Of a stretch of 61,937 nt of DNA, positions 16,423 through 24,523 are shown piece after piece. Source of the stretch: Micromonospora endophytica (GTDB lineage Bacteria > Actinomycetota > Actinomycetes > Mycobacteriales > Micromonosporaceae); NCBI RefSeq assembly GCF_003236305.1, contig NZ_POTX01000006.1, forward strand, positions 1 through 61,937. The letters run 5' to 3'. The translations under genes and the position numbers were made by a program. Under the pieces are notes generated by a model, which saw only the letters and a list, made by a program, of their open reading frames with translations, was not told the DNA's origin and ran no database searches. Numbering within the stretch: position 1 is the first letter of the stretch; each line of letters begins with the position of its first letter.

Positions 16423-18375
16423 ATGTCCCAACCAACCCCACGAGGGAGACGGAGGCTGGTCCTCGGTCTGGCCGCCACCGGCGCCCTTCTCCTCAGCGCC
16501 GTCGCGGCCGCCCCCGCGAACGCCGCCGCCAACGACATCCCCGCCGTTGACGAGATTGTCAGCAGCCCGAACCTGACCCAGATCGCCAACGTGCCGAAGT
16601 TCGGCGCGTTTGCCACCGAAGCGTCGTACAACAGCGACCTGGCCTTCCAGGGCGACTACGTCTTCGCCGGCAACTACAACGGGTTCAACATCTTCGACGT
16701 CAGCGACCCGGCCTCACCCCAGGTGGTCAGCCAGGTCGTCTGCCCGGGTGCCCAGGGTGACCCGTCGGTCTTCGGCAACCTGCTCTTCCTCGCGGTCGAC
16801 TCGCCTCGCAGCGACGACTCGTGCAACAGCGCCGCGGGTTCCGTGGCCAACGCGGCGCACTGGGAGGGTGTCCGGATCTTCGACATCAGCGACAAGGCGA
16901 ACCCGCAGTACATCAAGTCGGTCCGCACCGACTGCGGTTCGCACACGCTGACGCTGGTGCCGGACAAGGCCGGCAAGGACGTGTACGTCTACGTCCAGTC
17001 GTACAGCCCGTCGGCCAGCGCGGCCTACTGCAAGCCGCCGCACGACAAGATTTCCATCATCAAGGTGCCGCTGGACGAGGCGACAAGCGCCGAGGTGGTG
17101 GCCACCCCGGTCCTCTTCCCGGGTGGCGGCAACACCAACACCAGCGGTTGCCACGACATCACCGTCTACCCGGCGCTGGACCTGGCCGCCGGCGCCTGCA
17201 TGGGTGACGGCGTGCTGATGGACATCTCCGACCCGTTGAACCCGGTGCTCCTGGACGAGGTGCGGGACACGAACTTCGCGTTCTGGCACTCGGCCACGTT
17301 CAACAACGCCGGCACCAAGGTGCTCTTCACCGACGAACTCGGTGGCGGCAGCGGCGCCATCTGCACCGCCAACTACCGGACCAACCAGGGCGCGAACGCG
17401 ATCTACGACATCGTGGGCTCGGGCGCGGACCGGCAGCTCGTCTTCAAGAGCTACTTCAAGATCCCGCGGCTGAACAGCCCCCGGGAGAACTGCGTCGCCC
17501 ACAACGGCTCGCTGATCCCGGCGATGGGCCGCGACATCATGGTGCAGGCGTGGTACCAGGGCGGCATCTCGGTGATCGACTTCACCGACTCGGCCAACCC
17601 GGTCGAGATCGCCTACTGGGAGCGGGGGCCGCTCTCGGACACCCGGACCATCCTCGGTGGGTCCTGGTCGACGTACTGGAACAACGGCTACATCTACTCG
17701 AACGACATCCAGAAGGGCCTGGACGTCCTGAAGCTGGACGACCCGATCACCAACAACGCGCGGGCGATGGCTTTCGCGGAGCTGAACGTCCAGACCCAGC
17801 CCAGCTACCCGGCCTGCACCACCGTGCTGCGTGGACAGAACAACGGCGTGCTCACCATCGATTCCGGCATCACCTGCCTGGATGGGGTGACCCAGAACGG
17901 TGCGATCAAGGTCAACCCGGGTGCCGGTCTGATCGTTTTCGACTCCGAGGTGAAGGGCTCGATCCAGGCGAACCGTCCCTCGGTCGTGTCGATCGTGGAG
18001 AGCAAGGTCAAGGGTTCGGTACACGCCACCGGCGCCAACATCCGGGACAGCGAGATCACCGGCACCGTCCGGACCGGACTCGACCTGCCGGTCACGGTGA
18101 CCGCGCAGGCGCGGTGCATCGCCGGTAAGGCGTACCTGAGTGTGCAGGCGCGCAACGACCACGACGCGGCGGTGGGCATCGCGCTGGAGTCCGGGTACGG
18201 CGAGCGTTCCTTCCCGAACGTGGCGTCGGGCGGAAACGGCTTCCAGCAGTTCACCACGCGGGTGGCAGCGGTGCCGGCCGGTACGGCGACGGTCCGGGTC
18301 ACCGGCTCCATCGACGGTGAGGATGTGACGACAGTCGTCACGAAGGATTATCCGGGCGTCAACTGCGCCAGCTGA
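16423..18375 (+). CDS. Secreted LVIVD-repeat beta-propeller protein
   Basis: A 650-residue exported protein. The N terminus has a signal peptide (RRRLVLGLAATGALLLSAVAAAPANA). The body, about residues 50-470, contains LVIVD-type propeller repeats such as GFNIFDVSDPASPQVV, GVRIFDISDKANPQYI and GVLMDISDPLNPVLL. A C-terminal region of about 180 residues with short beta repeats (VNPGAGLIVFDSEVKGSI, SIVESKVKGSV) looks like a small beta-helix or adhesive module. No enzymatic residues are recognised. ATG 16423 has GAAGGGTGG upstream; an in-frame ATG at 16354 is less likely. A CRP-type site is placed to control it. Confidence 0.85.
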   Translation: MSQPTPRGRRRLVLGLAATGALLLSAVAAAPANAAANDIPAVDEIVSSPNLTQIANVPKFGAFATEASYNSDLAFQGDYVFAGNYNGFNIFDVSDPASPQVVSQVVCPGAQGDPSVFGNLLFLAVDSPRSDDSCNSAAGSVANAAHWEGVRIFDISDKANPQYIKSVRTDCGSHTLTLVPDKAGKDVYVYVQSYSPSASAAYCKPPHDKISIIKVPLDEATSAEVVATPVLFPGGGNTNTSGCHDITVYPALDLAAGACMGDGVLMDISDPLNPVLLDEVRDTNFAFWHSATFNNAGTKVLFTDELGGGSGAICTANYRTNQGANAIYDIVGSGADRQLVFKSYFKIPRLNSPRENCVAHNGSLIPAMGRDIMVQAWYQGGISVIDFTDSANPVEIAYWERGPLSDTRTILGGSWSTYWNNGYIYSNDIQKGLDVLKLDDPITNNARAMAFAELNVQTQPSYPACTTVLRGQNNGVLTIDSGITCLDGVTQNGAIKVNPGAGLIVFDSEVKGSIQANRPSVVSIVESKVKGSVHATGANIRDSEITGTVRTGLDLPVTVTAQARCIAGKAYLSVQARNDHDAAVGIALESGYGERSFPNVASGGNGFQQFTTRVAAVPAGTATVRVTGSIDGEDVTTVVTKDYPGVNCAS

Positions 18376-18412
18376 ATCCCGAAAGGCAACCACGAACAGT
18401 AGCGGAGAACGG

Positions 18413-19045
18413 ATGAACATACAGAGTCGTAAACGCCTGCTCGCGGCAGGCGCCGCCGGAGCCCTGCTCGCCGGGACGGTGGCGCTGCCGTCGCCCGCGC
18501 TGGCCGAGCCCGGTGACGAGGCGGATGTGCGGGTCACCGTCGACATCGAGGAGATCAGGGAGCCTGGCGTACTGGCCATGTCGGTGGCCGCCGACTCGGT
18601 CGCCCTGACCGAGGACGGGTCGACGCTGCTGGTGCGTCAGTTCGTCGGCACCCTGCCGACGGTCACCGTGACCGACACCCGCACCGCCGACGAGGTGCCG
18701 GCGGGCGCGGCGTGGGCCGTGCTGGGCAGCGCCACCGACTTTGTCGGTAGCGCGGGTCAGGCGCCGATCGGCGCCGGGCACCTGGGCTGGAAGCCGCGTC
18801 TCCTCGACGGGGACGACAGCGGCCTGGTCAGTGAGGGTGAGGAGGTGGTGACCGTGCTGGACGAAGCGACCCAACCAGGTAACAACGTGGGTCTGGTCGA
18901 CCAGGAACTGCTGGTGTCGACATTCGACTCCGGCGCGGTTGCCGGTGACGCGTACTCGGTGAACGCGGACCTGTTCCTGCGTACCCCGGGTGACGTCGCC
19001 GCGGGTGCCTACACCTCGACGCTGACCCTCTCGCTGTTCGAGTGA
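18413..19045 (+). CDS. Secreted protein of unknown function
   Basis: A 210-residue exported protein with a signal peptide (MNIQSRKRLLAAGAAGALLAG, cut near ALA-EP). The mature part is rich in beta-prone, acidic and Thr/Val residues and ends TSTLTLSLFE, which recalls the end of WxL-like surface beta-sandwich domains, but no family is identified. It starts 37 bases after the LVIVD-repeat gene with ribosome binding site CGGAGAACGG, so the two are probably cotranscribed and may form one surface complex. A strong terminator follows. Confidence 0.75.
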   Translation: MNIQSRKRLLAAGAAGALLAGTVALPSPALAEPGDEADVRVTVDIEEIREPGVLAMSVAADSVALTEDGSTLLVRQFVGTLPTVTVTDTRTADEVPAGAAWAVLGSATDFVGSAGQAPIGAGHLGWKPRLLDGDDSGLVSEGEEVVTVLDEATQPGNNVGLVDQELLVSTFDSGAVAGDAYSVNADLFLRTPGDVAAGAYTSTLTLSLFE

Positions 19046-19121
19046 CGGACCGGTGGGGAGCCGTGTCGCCATGGCACCCCACCAGGTCCGGGTAGCGCAC
19101 CGGAACCGGTCAGATCAGCGT

Positions 19122-19157
19122 GGCTCCGGCCCGGCGGCCTGCCGCCGGGCCGGAGCC
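19122..19157 (+). terminator. Strong stem-loop terminator
   Basis: GGCTCCGGCCCGGCGG (19122-19137) pairs perfectly over 16 bp with 19142-19157 around a CCTG loop, 77 bases after the stop of the secreted unknown protein. There is no U-run, as is normal in high-G+C actinomycetes. Otherwise nothing is seen between 19046 and 19316. Confidence 0.8.
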
Positions 19158-19316
19158 CGTCGCGGGGCTAACCGGCTTTCCTGGTCGGATCTCGTCCGCG
19201 CCCCGGGCTGGCTCGGAAACGCTTCTCGGGACATGCCTCGACGGGTCAACCGGCCGGTGTCGAATCCGGTGTTTCCCTGGACATGAAAGGTCCATACCGG
19301 CGGCTAGAGTCGCGGT

Positions 19317-19841
19317 GTGGACGAACTCGTGGCGCTCTACGCCGAGGGCGACCTTTCCGGCCGGGTCGTCGGCAGTGCGCGGCGCAGTGTGGTCCGCGCC
19401 GAGAACCTGCCCCACGCCGCCACTGCGGTGCTGCTACGCGACGCTCGGGACCGGGTCTACGTGCACCGGCGTACCGACACCAAGGATCTGTACCCGGGCA
19501 TGCACGACGCCTTCGCCGGTGGCGTGGTGCTGGCCGGGGAGGATCCGGTCGCCGCGGCCGGTCGGGAACTCGCCGAGGAACTGGGCGTACGCAACTGTGA
19601 CCTGCGGCCCTGCCTGCGGTACTGGTACGCGGACCCGTCCACCTCCTATCTGGCGTACGTCTTCGAGGCCCGCTACGACCCCGAGCGGTGCGGCCCGGTG
19701 GTGCACCAGCCCAGCGAGGTGGCGGCGGGATGGTGGCTGGACCTGCCCGACCTGCTGCACCGCCTGGCCGATCCGACCTGGCCCTTCGTGCCCGACGGTC
19801 GGGTCGTCCTCGACCGCTACCTGGGGCGGTCCTCGGCGTAG
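19317..19841 (+). CDS. Nudix hydrolase
   Basis: A 174-residue Nudix protein. The Nudix box is complete: GGVVLAGEDPVAAAGRELAEELGV fits G-x5-E-x7-REUxEExGU. The flanking pattern (VHRRTDTKDLYPGMHDAFAGG) resembles the isopentenyl-diphosphate isomerase/YfcD-like Nudix group. It would hydrolyse a nucleoside diphosphate derivative, or it may be a YfcD-type protein; the substrate is unknown. The start is GTG 19317. It is monocistronic. Confidence 0.83.
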   Translation: MDELVALYAEGDLSGRVVGSARRSVVRAENLPHAATAVLLRDARDRVYVHRRTDTKDLYPGMHDAFAGGVVLAGEDPVAAAGRELAEELGVRNCDLRPCLRYWYADPSTSYLAYVFEARYDPERCGPVVHQPSEVAAGWWLDLPDLLHRLADPTWPFVPDGRVVLDRYLGRSSA

Positions 19842-19873
19842 CCGGCCGGCTCGCGGGACGCCACCGGCTCCGA

Positions 19874-19935
19874 GCGCGACCGGATCAGGCCGTCACCGGT
19901 GCGGGCGCGACCGGTTCGGGCCGTCACCGGTGCGG
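19874..19935. repeat. Two-copy 31-bp tandem repeat
   Basis: Units 19874-19904 and 19905-19935 are each 31 bp and differ at only two positions (ATCAGG versus TTCGGG in the middle). Each unit ends GGCCGTCACCGGTGCGG. They lie between the Nudix gene and the MmcQ/YjbR gene. Confidence 0.85.
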
Positions 19936-19997
19936 TGATGTCCGACCCGGGCACTAGCCTGACGGCATGCAGCAGGCTTTGTTTCGGGGGAGCCGTG

Positions 19998-20351
19998 ATG
20001 GCTGACGCCGACGACGTCCGGCGCCTGGCCCTGGCGCTGCCCCACGCGGTGGAGATCGACAGCGACGGTTTCGACTTCCGGGTCGCCGACAAGGGCTTCA
20101 TCTGGTCCTATCCCGAACGGCGACCCGGCAAGCCGCGGGTCATCCGCACCGACATCGCCGTGCTGTACGTCGGCGACGAGGCCGAGAAACAGGCGCTGCT
20201 CCTGGGCGAACCCGACACGTTCTTCACCACTCCCGGCTACGAGGGGCTGCCCCTGGTCATGCTGCGACTGGCCCAGGTGGACGTCGATCGGCTCGAAGAG
20301 CTGGTGACCGACGCGTGGCGGATGCGCGCCCCCGAATCCCTCACCGCCTAG
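19998..20351 (+). CDS. MmcQ/YjbR-family DNA-binding protein
   Basis: A 117-residue protein of the MmcQ/YjbR family, recognised by the opening DVRRLALALPHAVEIDS, the FRVADKGFIW strand and the closing EELVTDAWRMRAP helix. The fold resembles the CyaY/DNA-binding double-wing type and the role is poorly known. ATG 19998 is preceded by GGGGGAGCC; the GTG three bases earlier is also possible. Confidence 0.82.
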   Translation: MADADDVRRLALALPHAVEIDSDGFDFRVADKGFIWSYPERRPGKPRVIRTDIAVLYVGDEAEKQALLLGEPDTFFTTPGYEGLPLVMLRLAQVDVDRLEELVTDAWRMRAPESLTA

Positions 20352-20408
20352 CTGAGCGCCGCGCCCGTCCGGTCATCGGGACGCGTCGAGGCGACCCGCC
20401 CGCGGGCG

Positions 20409-21119
20409 TCAACGGGGGACGGACACCACCGCCGGGAAATCCGCACCCGCGCGGAGCTGAGCTATCGCGTCCAGCACGGCGGCCGACCCACCGTTGGCGG
20501 CGGTCCAGCGGCTCACCACACAGGCCGCCAAGAGGTACGGCCGGTCCACCCCGCCGTGCGTCGCGTCGCCCCAGTCGGCGTCGACAATCGGCAACGCCTG
20601 CTCGTACGGCACCAGGCAGCGGTCCGGCTCACCGGCGGGCTTCAGGTAGCGTGCGTCGTCGGACACCAGCACGGCCAACCCCTCGTCGAACCAGTCCGGC
20701 ACCGAGCCGCTCGCCGAGCCGAGCCGCTCGTGGAACTCGACGTGCGACAGCTCGTGGGTGGCGATGGTGACGTTCGCCCCGGCCGGCGACAACATCAGCG
20801 ACCAGTTCCGGATCGCCCGCCCCTTCTCGCCCCCACCACCGATGCGGCGGTAGCACTCCGCGGTGGTGCAGATCAACACGCGGGGCGTACTGGTCCGTTC
20901 GCCGTAGAAGGCGGTGATCCGCCGATCGGCCTCGTCCAGGAGCTGGCGGTAGCGCGCCTCGTCGCTGTCGGCGTAGAGCCGACCGCCCCGGTCGGAGAGC
21001 CCGTAACACTGCGGGCAGGCGGTCGCCGCGACGGTGGGCAGAGCCCACGCGAACGCGCCGACCCCCACGCCCAGCACTACGAAAACAGCAAGCCCCACGA
21101 TCCATCGACGTCCCCGCAT
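20409..21119 (-). CDS. Membrane-anchored gluzincin-like metallopeptidase
   Basis: A 236-residue protein with one N-terminal transmembrane segment (about residues 6-28) and an extracytoplasmic domain that carries the zincin motif HELSHVEFHE (HExxH) and, about 20 residues later, WFDEGLAV, a typical gluzincin third-ligand Glu helix (peptidase MA-like). A CPQC pair and a CTTAEC pair could form disulfides. No partner is evident; the gene stands alone and converges on the MmcQ/YjbR gene. Confidence 0.75.
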   Translation of the reverse strand: MRGRRWIVGLAVFVVLGVGVGAFAWALPTVAATACPQCYGLSDRGGRLYADSDEARYRQLLDEADRRITAFYGERTSTPRVLICTTAECYRRIGGGGEKGRAIRNWSLMLSPAGANVTIATHELSHVEFHERLGSASGSVPDWFDEGLAVLVSDDARYLKPAGEPDRCLVPYEQALPIVDADWGDATHGGVDRPYLLAACVVSRWTAANGGSAAVLDAIAQLRAGADFPAVVSVPR

Positions 21120-21200
21120 GCTCGCATCGTATGCCAGTTCGGTTCAGCCGTGGCCGCTGGCAACCCGGCCGGGCCGGCACTGCCAGCCGAACCCGGTTGA

Positions 21201-21596
21201 TCAGGCCGGTCGTGGGTCAGACGCCTCCGCCAAAGGTGCGCCGGCTGGGGGGTCGAGTGCGGTCCTGAGGTCGGCGAGCAGACCGACCGCCGCGCTGGCG
21301 TACTCGCCGATCCACCGGTCGTGGATGTGCTTGATCGGGAGCGGGTCGAGATGGTTCCACCGCTCACGTCCCTTGCGCTGGGCGATGACCAGCCCGGCGG
21401 ACTCCAGCACCCGCAGGTGCTGCATCACCGTGCACCGATCCAGCTCGGGAAAGCGCTCGCAGAGGTCACCGGTGGTGCGCGGCTGGTCCTTGAGCAGGTC
21501 GAGCAGGCGCCGCCGGGTGCCCGACGCCAGCGCCTTGAACACCTCGTCCTCGTCGACCTGATCGGCGGTTGCGGGGCGGCTGCGGCGCGCTGACAT
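21201..21596 (-). CDS. ArsR-family winged-helix regulator
   Basis: A 131-residue ArsR-type regulator: DEVFKALASGTRRRLLDLL, then RTTGDLCERFPELDRCTVMQHLRVLESAGLV, and the wing RKGRERWNHLDPLPIKHIHDRW. No classic metal-binding CxC is present, which matches the subgroup encoded beside SRPBCC genes. The start codons of this gene and the divergent SRPBCC reading frame fall within CATGTT...AACATG (21594-21615). ATG 21596 has no ribosome binding site, so a leaderless mRNA is likely. Confidence 0.85.
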   Translation of the reverse strand: MSARRSRPATADQVDEDEVFKALASGTRRRLLDLLKDQPRTTGDLCERFPELDRCTVMQHLRVLESAGLVIAQRKGRERWNHLDPLPIKHIHDRWIGEYASAAVGLLADLRTALDPPAGAPLAEASDPRPA

Positions 21597-21639
21597 GTTA
21601 TAAAAATACAACATGACAGTCGAAGCGGAGGAGACCAGC

Positions 21640-22119
21640 ATGGACCTGCGATTCAAGGTGGCCGGGCGGATCAGCCGGCCGGTGCACGAGGTGTTCGAGG
21701 CGGTCGTCGACCCGGACCAGCTCTCCCGCTACTTCACCACCGGTGGGGCCAAGGGCCGGCTCACCACCGGTGCCACGGTCACCTGGGACTTCGCCGAGTT
21801 TCCCGGCGCGTTCCCGGTCGAGGTGGTCGAGGTCGAGCAGGACCGGCGGATCGTGCTGCGCTGGGAGGCGGCCGACGACGCCCAGTCGACCACCGACCAG
21901 CCGGTTGCCGGCGCGGCCTATTTCACCACCGTCACGATGGAGTTCGAGGCGCTTGAGGGGGACCGCACCCTGGTCACCATCGCCGAGGAGGGTTGGCGTC
22001 GCACCCCAGAGGGGCAGCGGGCCTCCTACGGCAACTGCGAGGGCTGGACCAACATGCTCTGCTGCCTGAAAGCCTGGCTGGAGCACGGCATCACGCTGCG
22101 TAGCGGCTTCTTCGCCTGA
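21640..22119 (+). CDS. SRPBCC/AHSA1-family protein
   Basis: A 159-residue START-like (AHSA1) protein: ISRPVHEVFEAVVDPDQLSRYFT, then the long strand-rich middle, a TMEFEAL strand and the closing NCEGWTNMLCCLKAWLEHG helix. These bind hydrophobic ligands in a deep cavity. ATG 21640 is preferred because GGAGGAG stands six bases upstream; an in-frame ATG at 21613 lacks one. The divergent ArsR gene is its usual partner and probably its repressor. The AT-rich stretch TATAAAAAT between them is likely promoter DNA. Confidence 0.83.
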   Translation: MDLRFKVAGRISRPVHEVFEAVVDPDQLSRYFTTGGAKGRLTTGATVTWDFAEFPGAFPVEVVEVEQDRRIVLRWEAADDAQSTTDQPVAGAAYFTTVTMEFEALEGDRTLVTIAEEGWRRTPEGQRASYGNCEGWTNMLCCLKAWLEHGITLRSGFFA

Positions 22120-22204
22120 CCACACCTGCCTCCCGCCTCGCACCGTCCATCCCTCCGCGCCCTCCTGCGCCGTTCCGCCGGGCCGCTGGTCTCTCTGCCA
22201 CTGC

Positions 22205-22272
22205 CTTTGCTCTGCTTCACTCCACGCACAGGTTCGGCCGCAAGGCGTTGCGCATGTTGAAGCAGAGCAAAG
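22205..22272. repeat. 15-bp inverted repeat with 38-base loop
   Basis: CTTTGCTCTGCTTCA (22205-22219) is exactly complementary to 22258-22272, with outer GCCAC/GTGGC also able to pair. It lies about 85 bases after the SRPBCC gene. It may serve as a terminator, but the low G+C of the arms against the surroundings suggests a dispersed repeat element. The rest of 22120-22367 shows no gene. Confidence 0.75.
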
Positions 22273-22367
22273 AAGGGGTGGCATCTCGGCGGGCCGGCGG
22301 CGGTGAAACGCAGGTCACAGGGCAGTTGGTCTTGATCGTCTGCAAATCCTAGAGGCATACTAGGGTT

Positions 22368-22442
22368 ATGCCACTGCTGCTGACTGCCCGCCGTGCGGTC
22401 GACTACGGCCGCACGGGCAGCGCGCTCTGTCCCAGCCGCTGA
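22368..22442 (+). CDS. Cysteine-type attenuator leader peptide (24 residues)
   Basis: A 24-residue reading frame beginning MPLLLTARRAVDYGRT and ending SALCPSR. It has the pattern R-x-V-D-x-x-R-x-x-S-A-x-C found in short actinobacterial leader peptides in front of sulfur/cysteine-related and ABC transporter operons. The single Cys lies four codons before the stop. A perfect hairpin starts at the base after the stop codon. Ribosome stalling at the Cys codon when charged tRNA-Cys is scarce could change the folding of the transcript. Between the hairpin and the first operon gene (22466-22723) I see no other gene. Confidence 0.75.
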   Translation: MPLLLTARRAVDYGRTGSALCPSR

Positions 22443-22465
22443 CCCGGCTACTCGCCGTAGCCGGG
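22443..22465 (+). promoter_or_regulatory. Hairpin directly after the leader peptide
   Basis: CCCGGCTAC (22443-22451), loop TCGCC, GTAGCCGGG (22457-22465) makes a perfect 9-bp stem that starts at the base after the leader peptide stop codon. A ribosome stalled at the Cys codon or finishing at the stop would cover its 5' arm, as expected of an attenuator switch. Confidence 0.65.
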
Positions 22466-22723
22466 AACCCCCCTCGGGCATCCGACTGCTTGCCGTAGGC
22501 CCTGCTGCCCGGCGCAGCCGACCGCGCGGCGCGGCACCGACGCAACCGGACGGTCGCCTCCCATCTGGCCCCTGCGGGCCGTCACTTCCGGTTCGAGCCG
22601 GCGCGCCCCACCCACCGAGCCGGTCCCCGGTCATCCGCCGACGGCCACGTCGCGCGTTTCCGATCGACGAACGCGGACCACCGCAGACCGGCAAACCCCC
22701 TCGACGACAAGGCTCGCGACGCC

Positions 22724-23470
22724 ATGACCCAGCACACCCCCACACCATCCGACCTGCGTGGCGCGCCGTTCGGCGCCGATGAACTGGACGCCGCGCGCAC
22801 CGACCTCACCATCGGCATCAACCGGATCTTCGCCGCCTCGGCGATGTCCGCCAGCGGACACGGCAACATCAGTGTCCGGCTGCCCGGACACGACAACCTG
22901 CTCGCCATCAACGCCGGCGATCTGCTGCGCCCGTGGCCCACCGACGACCTGCGGGTCGGGGTGCCGGCCTTGCGAGCCGTCAACGACGAGGTCGTCGTGG
23001 TCGACCTCGACGGGGAGGTGCGTTTCGGCACGCCGAGTCCCTCGGTGGCCGCCATCCTGAAGATGCACGTCGGCGTCTACCAGACCCGCCCGGACGTCAA
23101 CGCGGTGATCCACACCCACTCGCCCTACGCCACCAGCTACGCGCTCGCCTCGGTCAGCCTGCCGGCCCGCTACGAGGCGTTGCTCGTGCACGGCCAGGCG
23201 GTCGACATCCCGGTCGCACCATGGGCGCCGCGCGGCACCACCGAGGCGGTCCGCGCCATCGCCGAGACCTACCAGGCACACCCGCAGACGTACGGCGTCC
23301 TGCTCGGCAACCACGGCCTGCTCGTCGCCGGCGACGACGCGAAGCACGCCGCGAGCCTGGTGGTGGCGATCGAGGAGGCGGCCGTGTCGAGCATCGGCGC
23401 GCTCGCCCTGGGCGGCCCGGTGCCCTTCCCCGACCACGTCAAAGACGTCGACCTGCGCCTGCGTTTCTGA
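22724..23470 (+). CDS. Class II aldolase/adducin family protein
   Basis: A 248-residue class II aldolase-type protein. The zinc ligands are visible as the paired His in VIHTHSPYAT and the late His in LLGNHGLLVAG, and SGHGNISVRL is the usual phosphate/substrate loop. Relatives are fuculose-phosphate aldolase, ribulose-phosphate epimerase and methylthioribulose-phosphate dehydratase. It is the first structural gene of a seven-gene operon with an ABC importer, an MBL hydrolase and an amidohydrolase, so it probably acts on the imported compound or a product of it. Confidence 0.82.
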   Translation: MTQHTPTPSDLRGAPFGADELDAARTDLTIGINRIFAASAMSASGHGNISVRLPGHDNLLAINAGDLLRPWPTDDLRVGVPALRAVNDEVVVVDLDGEVRFGTPSPSVAAILKMHVGVYQTRPDVNAVIHTHSPYATSYALASVSLPARYEALLVHGQAVDIPVAPWAPRGTTEAVRAIAETYQAHPQTYGVLLGNHGLLVAGDDAKHAASLVVAIEEAAVSSIGALALGGPVPFPDHVKDVDLRLRF

Positions 23471-23503
23471 ACCTCTCCCGTGACCCGAGAATCGAGATCG
23501 ATC

Positions 23504-24523
23504 ATGTCCCGCACCACCCGGACCGGCCGGCACCTGCCCGCCACAGCCCTCCTGCGTCGGGGCGCGGCCGGCGTCCTCGCCGCCACGCTGCTCACCACCA
23601 CCCTCGCCGCCTGCAACAGCGCGGACGACTCCGCCGACGCGGCGGCATCGGCCGACGGCCCGACCAGGATCACCCTGGCCTCGTCACCGCTCGGCCACCT
23701 CGCCCCGATCTACCTCGCTCAGGACAAGGGCATCTTCGCCAAGCACGGCCTCGAGGTGGAGGTGGACACCGAGACCTCCGACCTGACCTCGGTGCCGTCG
23801 GTGCTCTCCCGCAAGGTGGACTTCGCCACCGGCGACCTCACCACGTTGATCGTGGCCCGTACCCAGGGCCTGGACGTGAAGGCGGTGGTGCCGGCGTCGG
23901 CGTCGACGGGTCAGGCCGGCGCGGACTACGGCGCACTCGTGGTGGCCGGCGACTCCGGGATCACCAGCCCGAAGCAACTCGAGGGCAAGACCGTCGCGGT
24001 CAACATCCTCACCAACATCGCCGCGGCCGCCGCCCGCGAGGCGGTGCGGACCGACGGCGGTGACTCGGACGCGGTGAAGCTCGTGGAGATCCCCTTCCCG
24101 CAGGTGCCGGCCGCCATCAGCGAGGGCCGGGTGGACGGCGCCTGGGTGGTCGAGCCGTTCCTGTCGGCGGCGAAGGCGCAGGGCGCGGTGCCGATCGGCT
24201 GGGGGTTCACCGACCTCGCCGAGGACCTCACCGTCTCGGCCTGGTACACCTCCGGCGCCTTCATCGAACAGAAGCCCGAGGTCGTGACGGCCTTCCGGGA
24301 CGCCATCCGGGAGGCGTACGCCTACGCCCGCGAGCACGAGGACGAGGTACGCGCCAAGATCCCCACCTTCACCCAGATCACTCCGGAGGTGGCCAGCAAG
24401 ATGACCATCACCGGTTGGCGGGACGAGGTGAGCCGGCAGGCCGCCGAGAAGCTGGCCGGGTACGCGCAACGGGACGGTCTGATCGACACGGCGCCGAACC
24501 TCGACGAGCTGATCCTGCCGTGA
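23504..24523 (+). CDS. NitT/TauT-type ABC transporter substrate-binding lipoprotein
   Basis: A 339-residue binding protein with a lipoprotein signal peptide and lipobox LAAC. The mature part follows the SsuA/TauA/THI5 pattern: ITLASSPLGHLAPIYLAQDKGIFAKHGLEVEV near the start, then a DFATGDLTT substrate loop and GRVDGAWVVEPF. This family binds sulfonates, taurine, nitrate or pyrimidine precursors; the ligand here is unknown. ATG 23504 is chosen as the start of the signal peptide. Confidence 0.87.
   Translation: MSRTTRTGRHLPATALLRRGAAGVLAATLLTTTLAACNSADDSADAAASADGPTRITLASSPLGHLAPIYLAQDKGIFAKHGLEVEVDTETSDLTSVPSVLSRKVDFATGDLTTLIVARTQGLDVKAVVPASASTGQAGADYGALVVAGDSGITSPKQLEGKTVAVNILTNIAAAAAREAVRTDGGDSDAVKLVEIPFPQVPAAISEGRVDGAWVVEPFLSAAKAQGAVPIGWGFTDLAEDLTVSAWYTSGAFIEQKPEVVTAFRDAIREAYAYAREHEDEVRAKIPTFTQITPEVASKMTITGWRDEVSRQAAEKLAGYAQRDGLIDTAPNLDELILP

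Noticed and set aside
19201..19225. GGAAACGCTTCTC as a possible CebR-like operator
   Set aside because: Symmetry is poor and no cellulose or sugar gene is nearby.
20352..20408. CGCGCCCG...CGGGACGCG as a terminator
   Set aside because: The stem is interrupted and short; not convincing compared with the other terminators in the window.
21594..21615. CATGTT...AACATG as an ArsR operator
   Set aside because: The symmetry comes largely from the two opposing start-codon contexts; it may be an operator but the evidence is too thin to list separately.
22575..22620. GGTTCGAGCC, resembling the T-arm of a tRNA
   Set aside because: No acceptor stem, anticodon loop or D-arm can be built around it.
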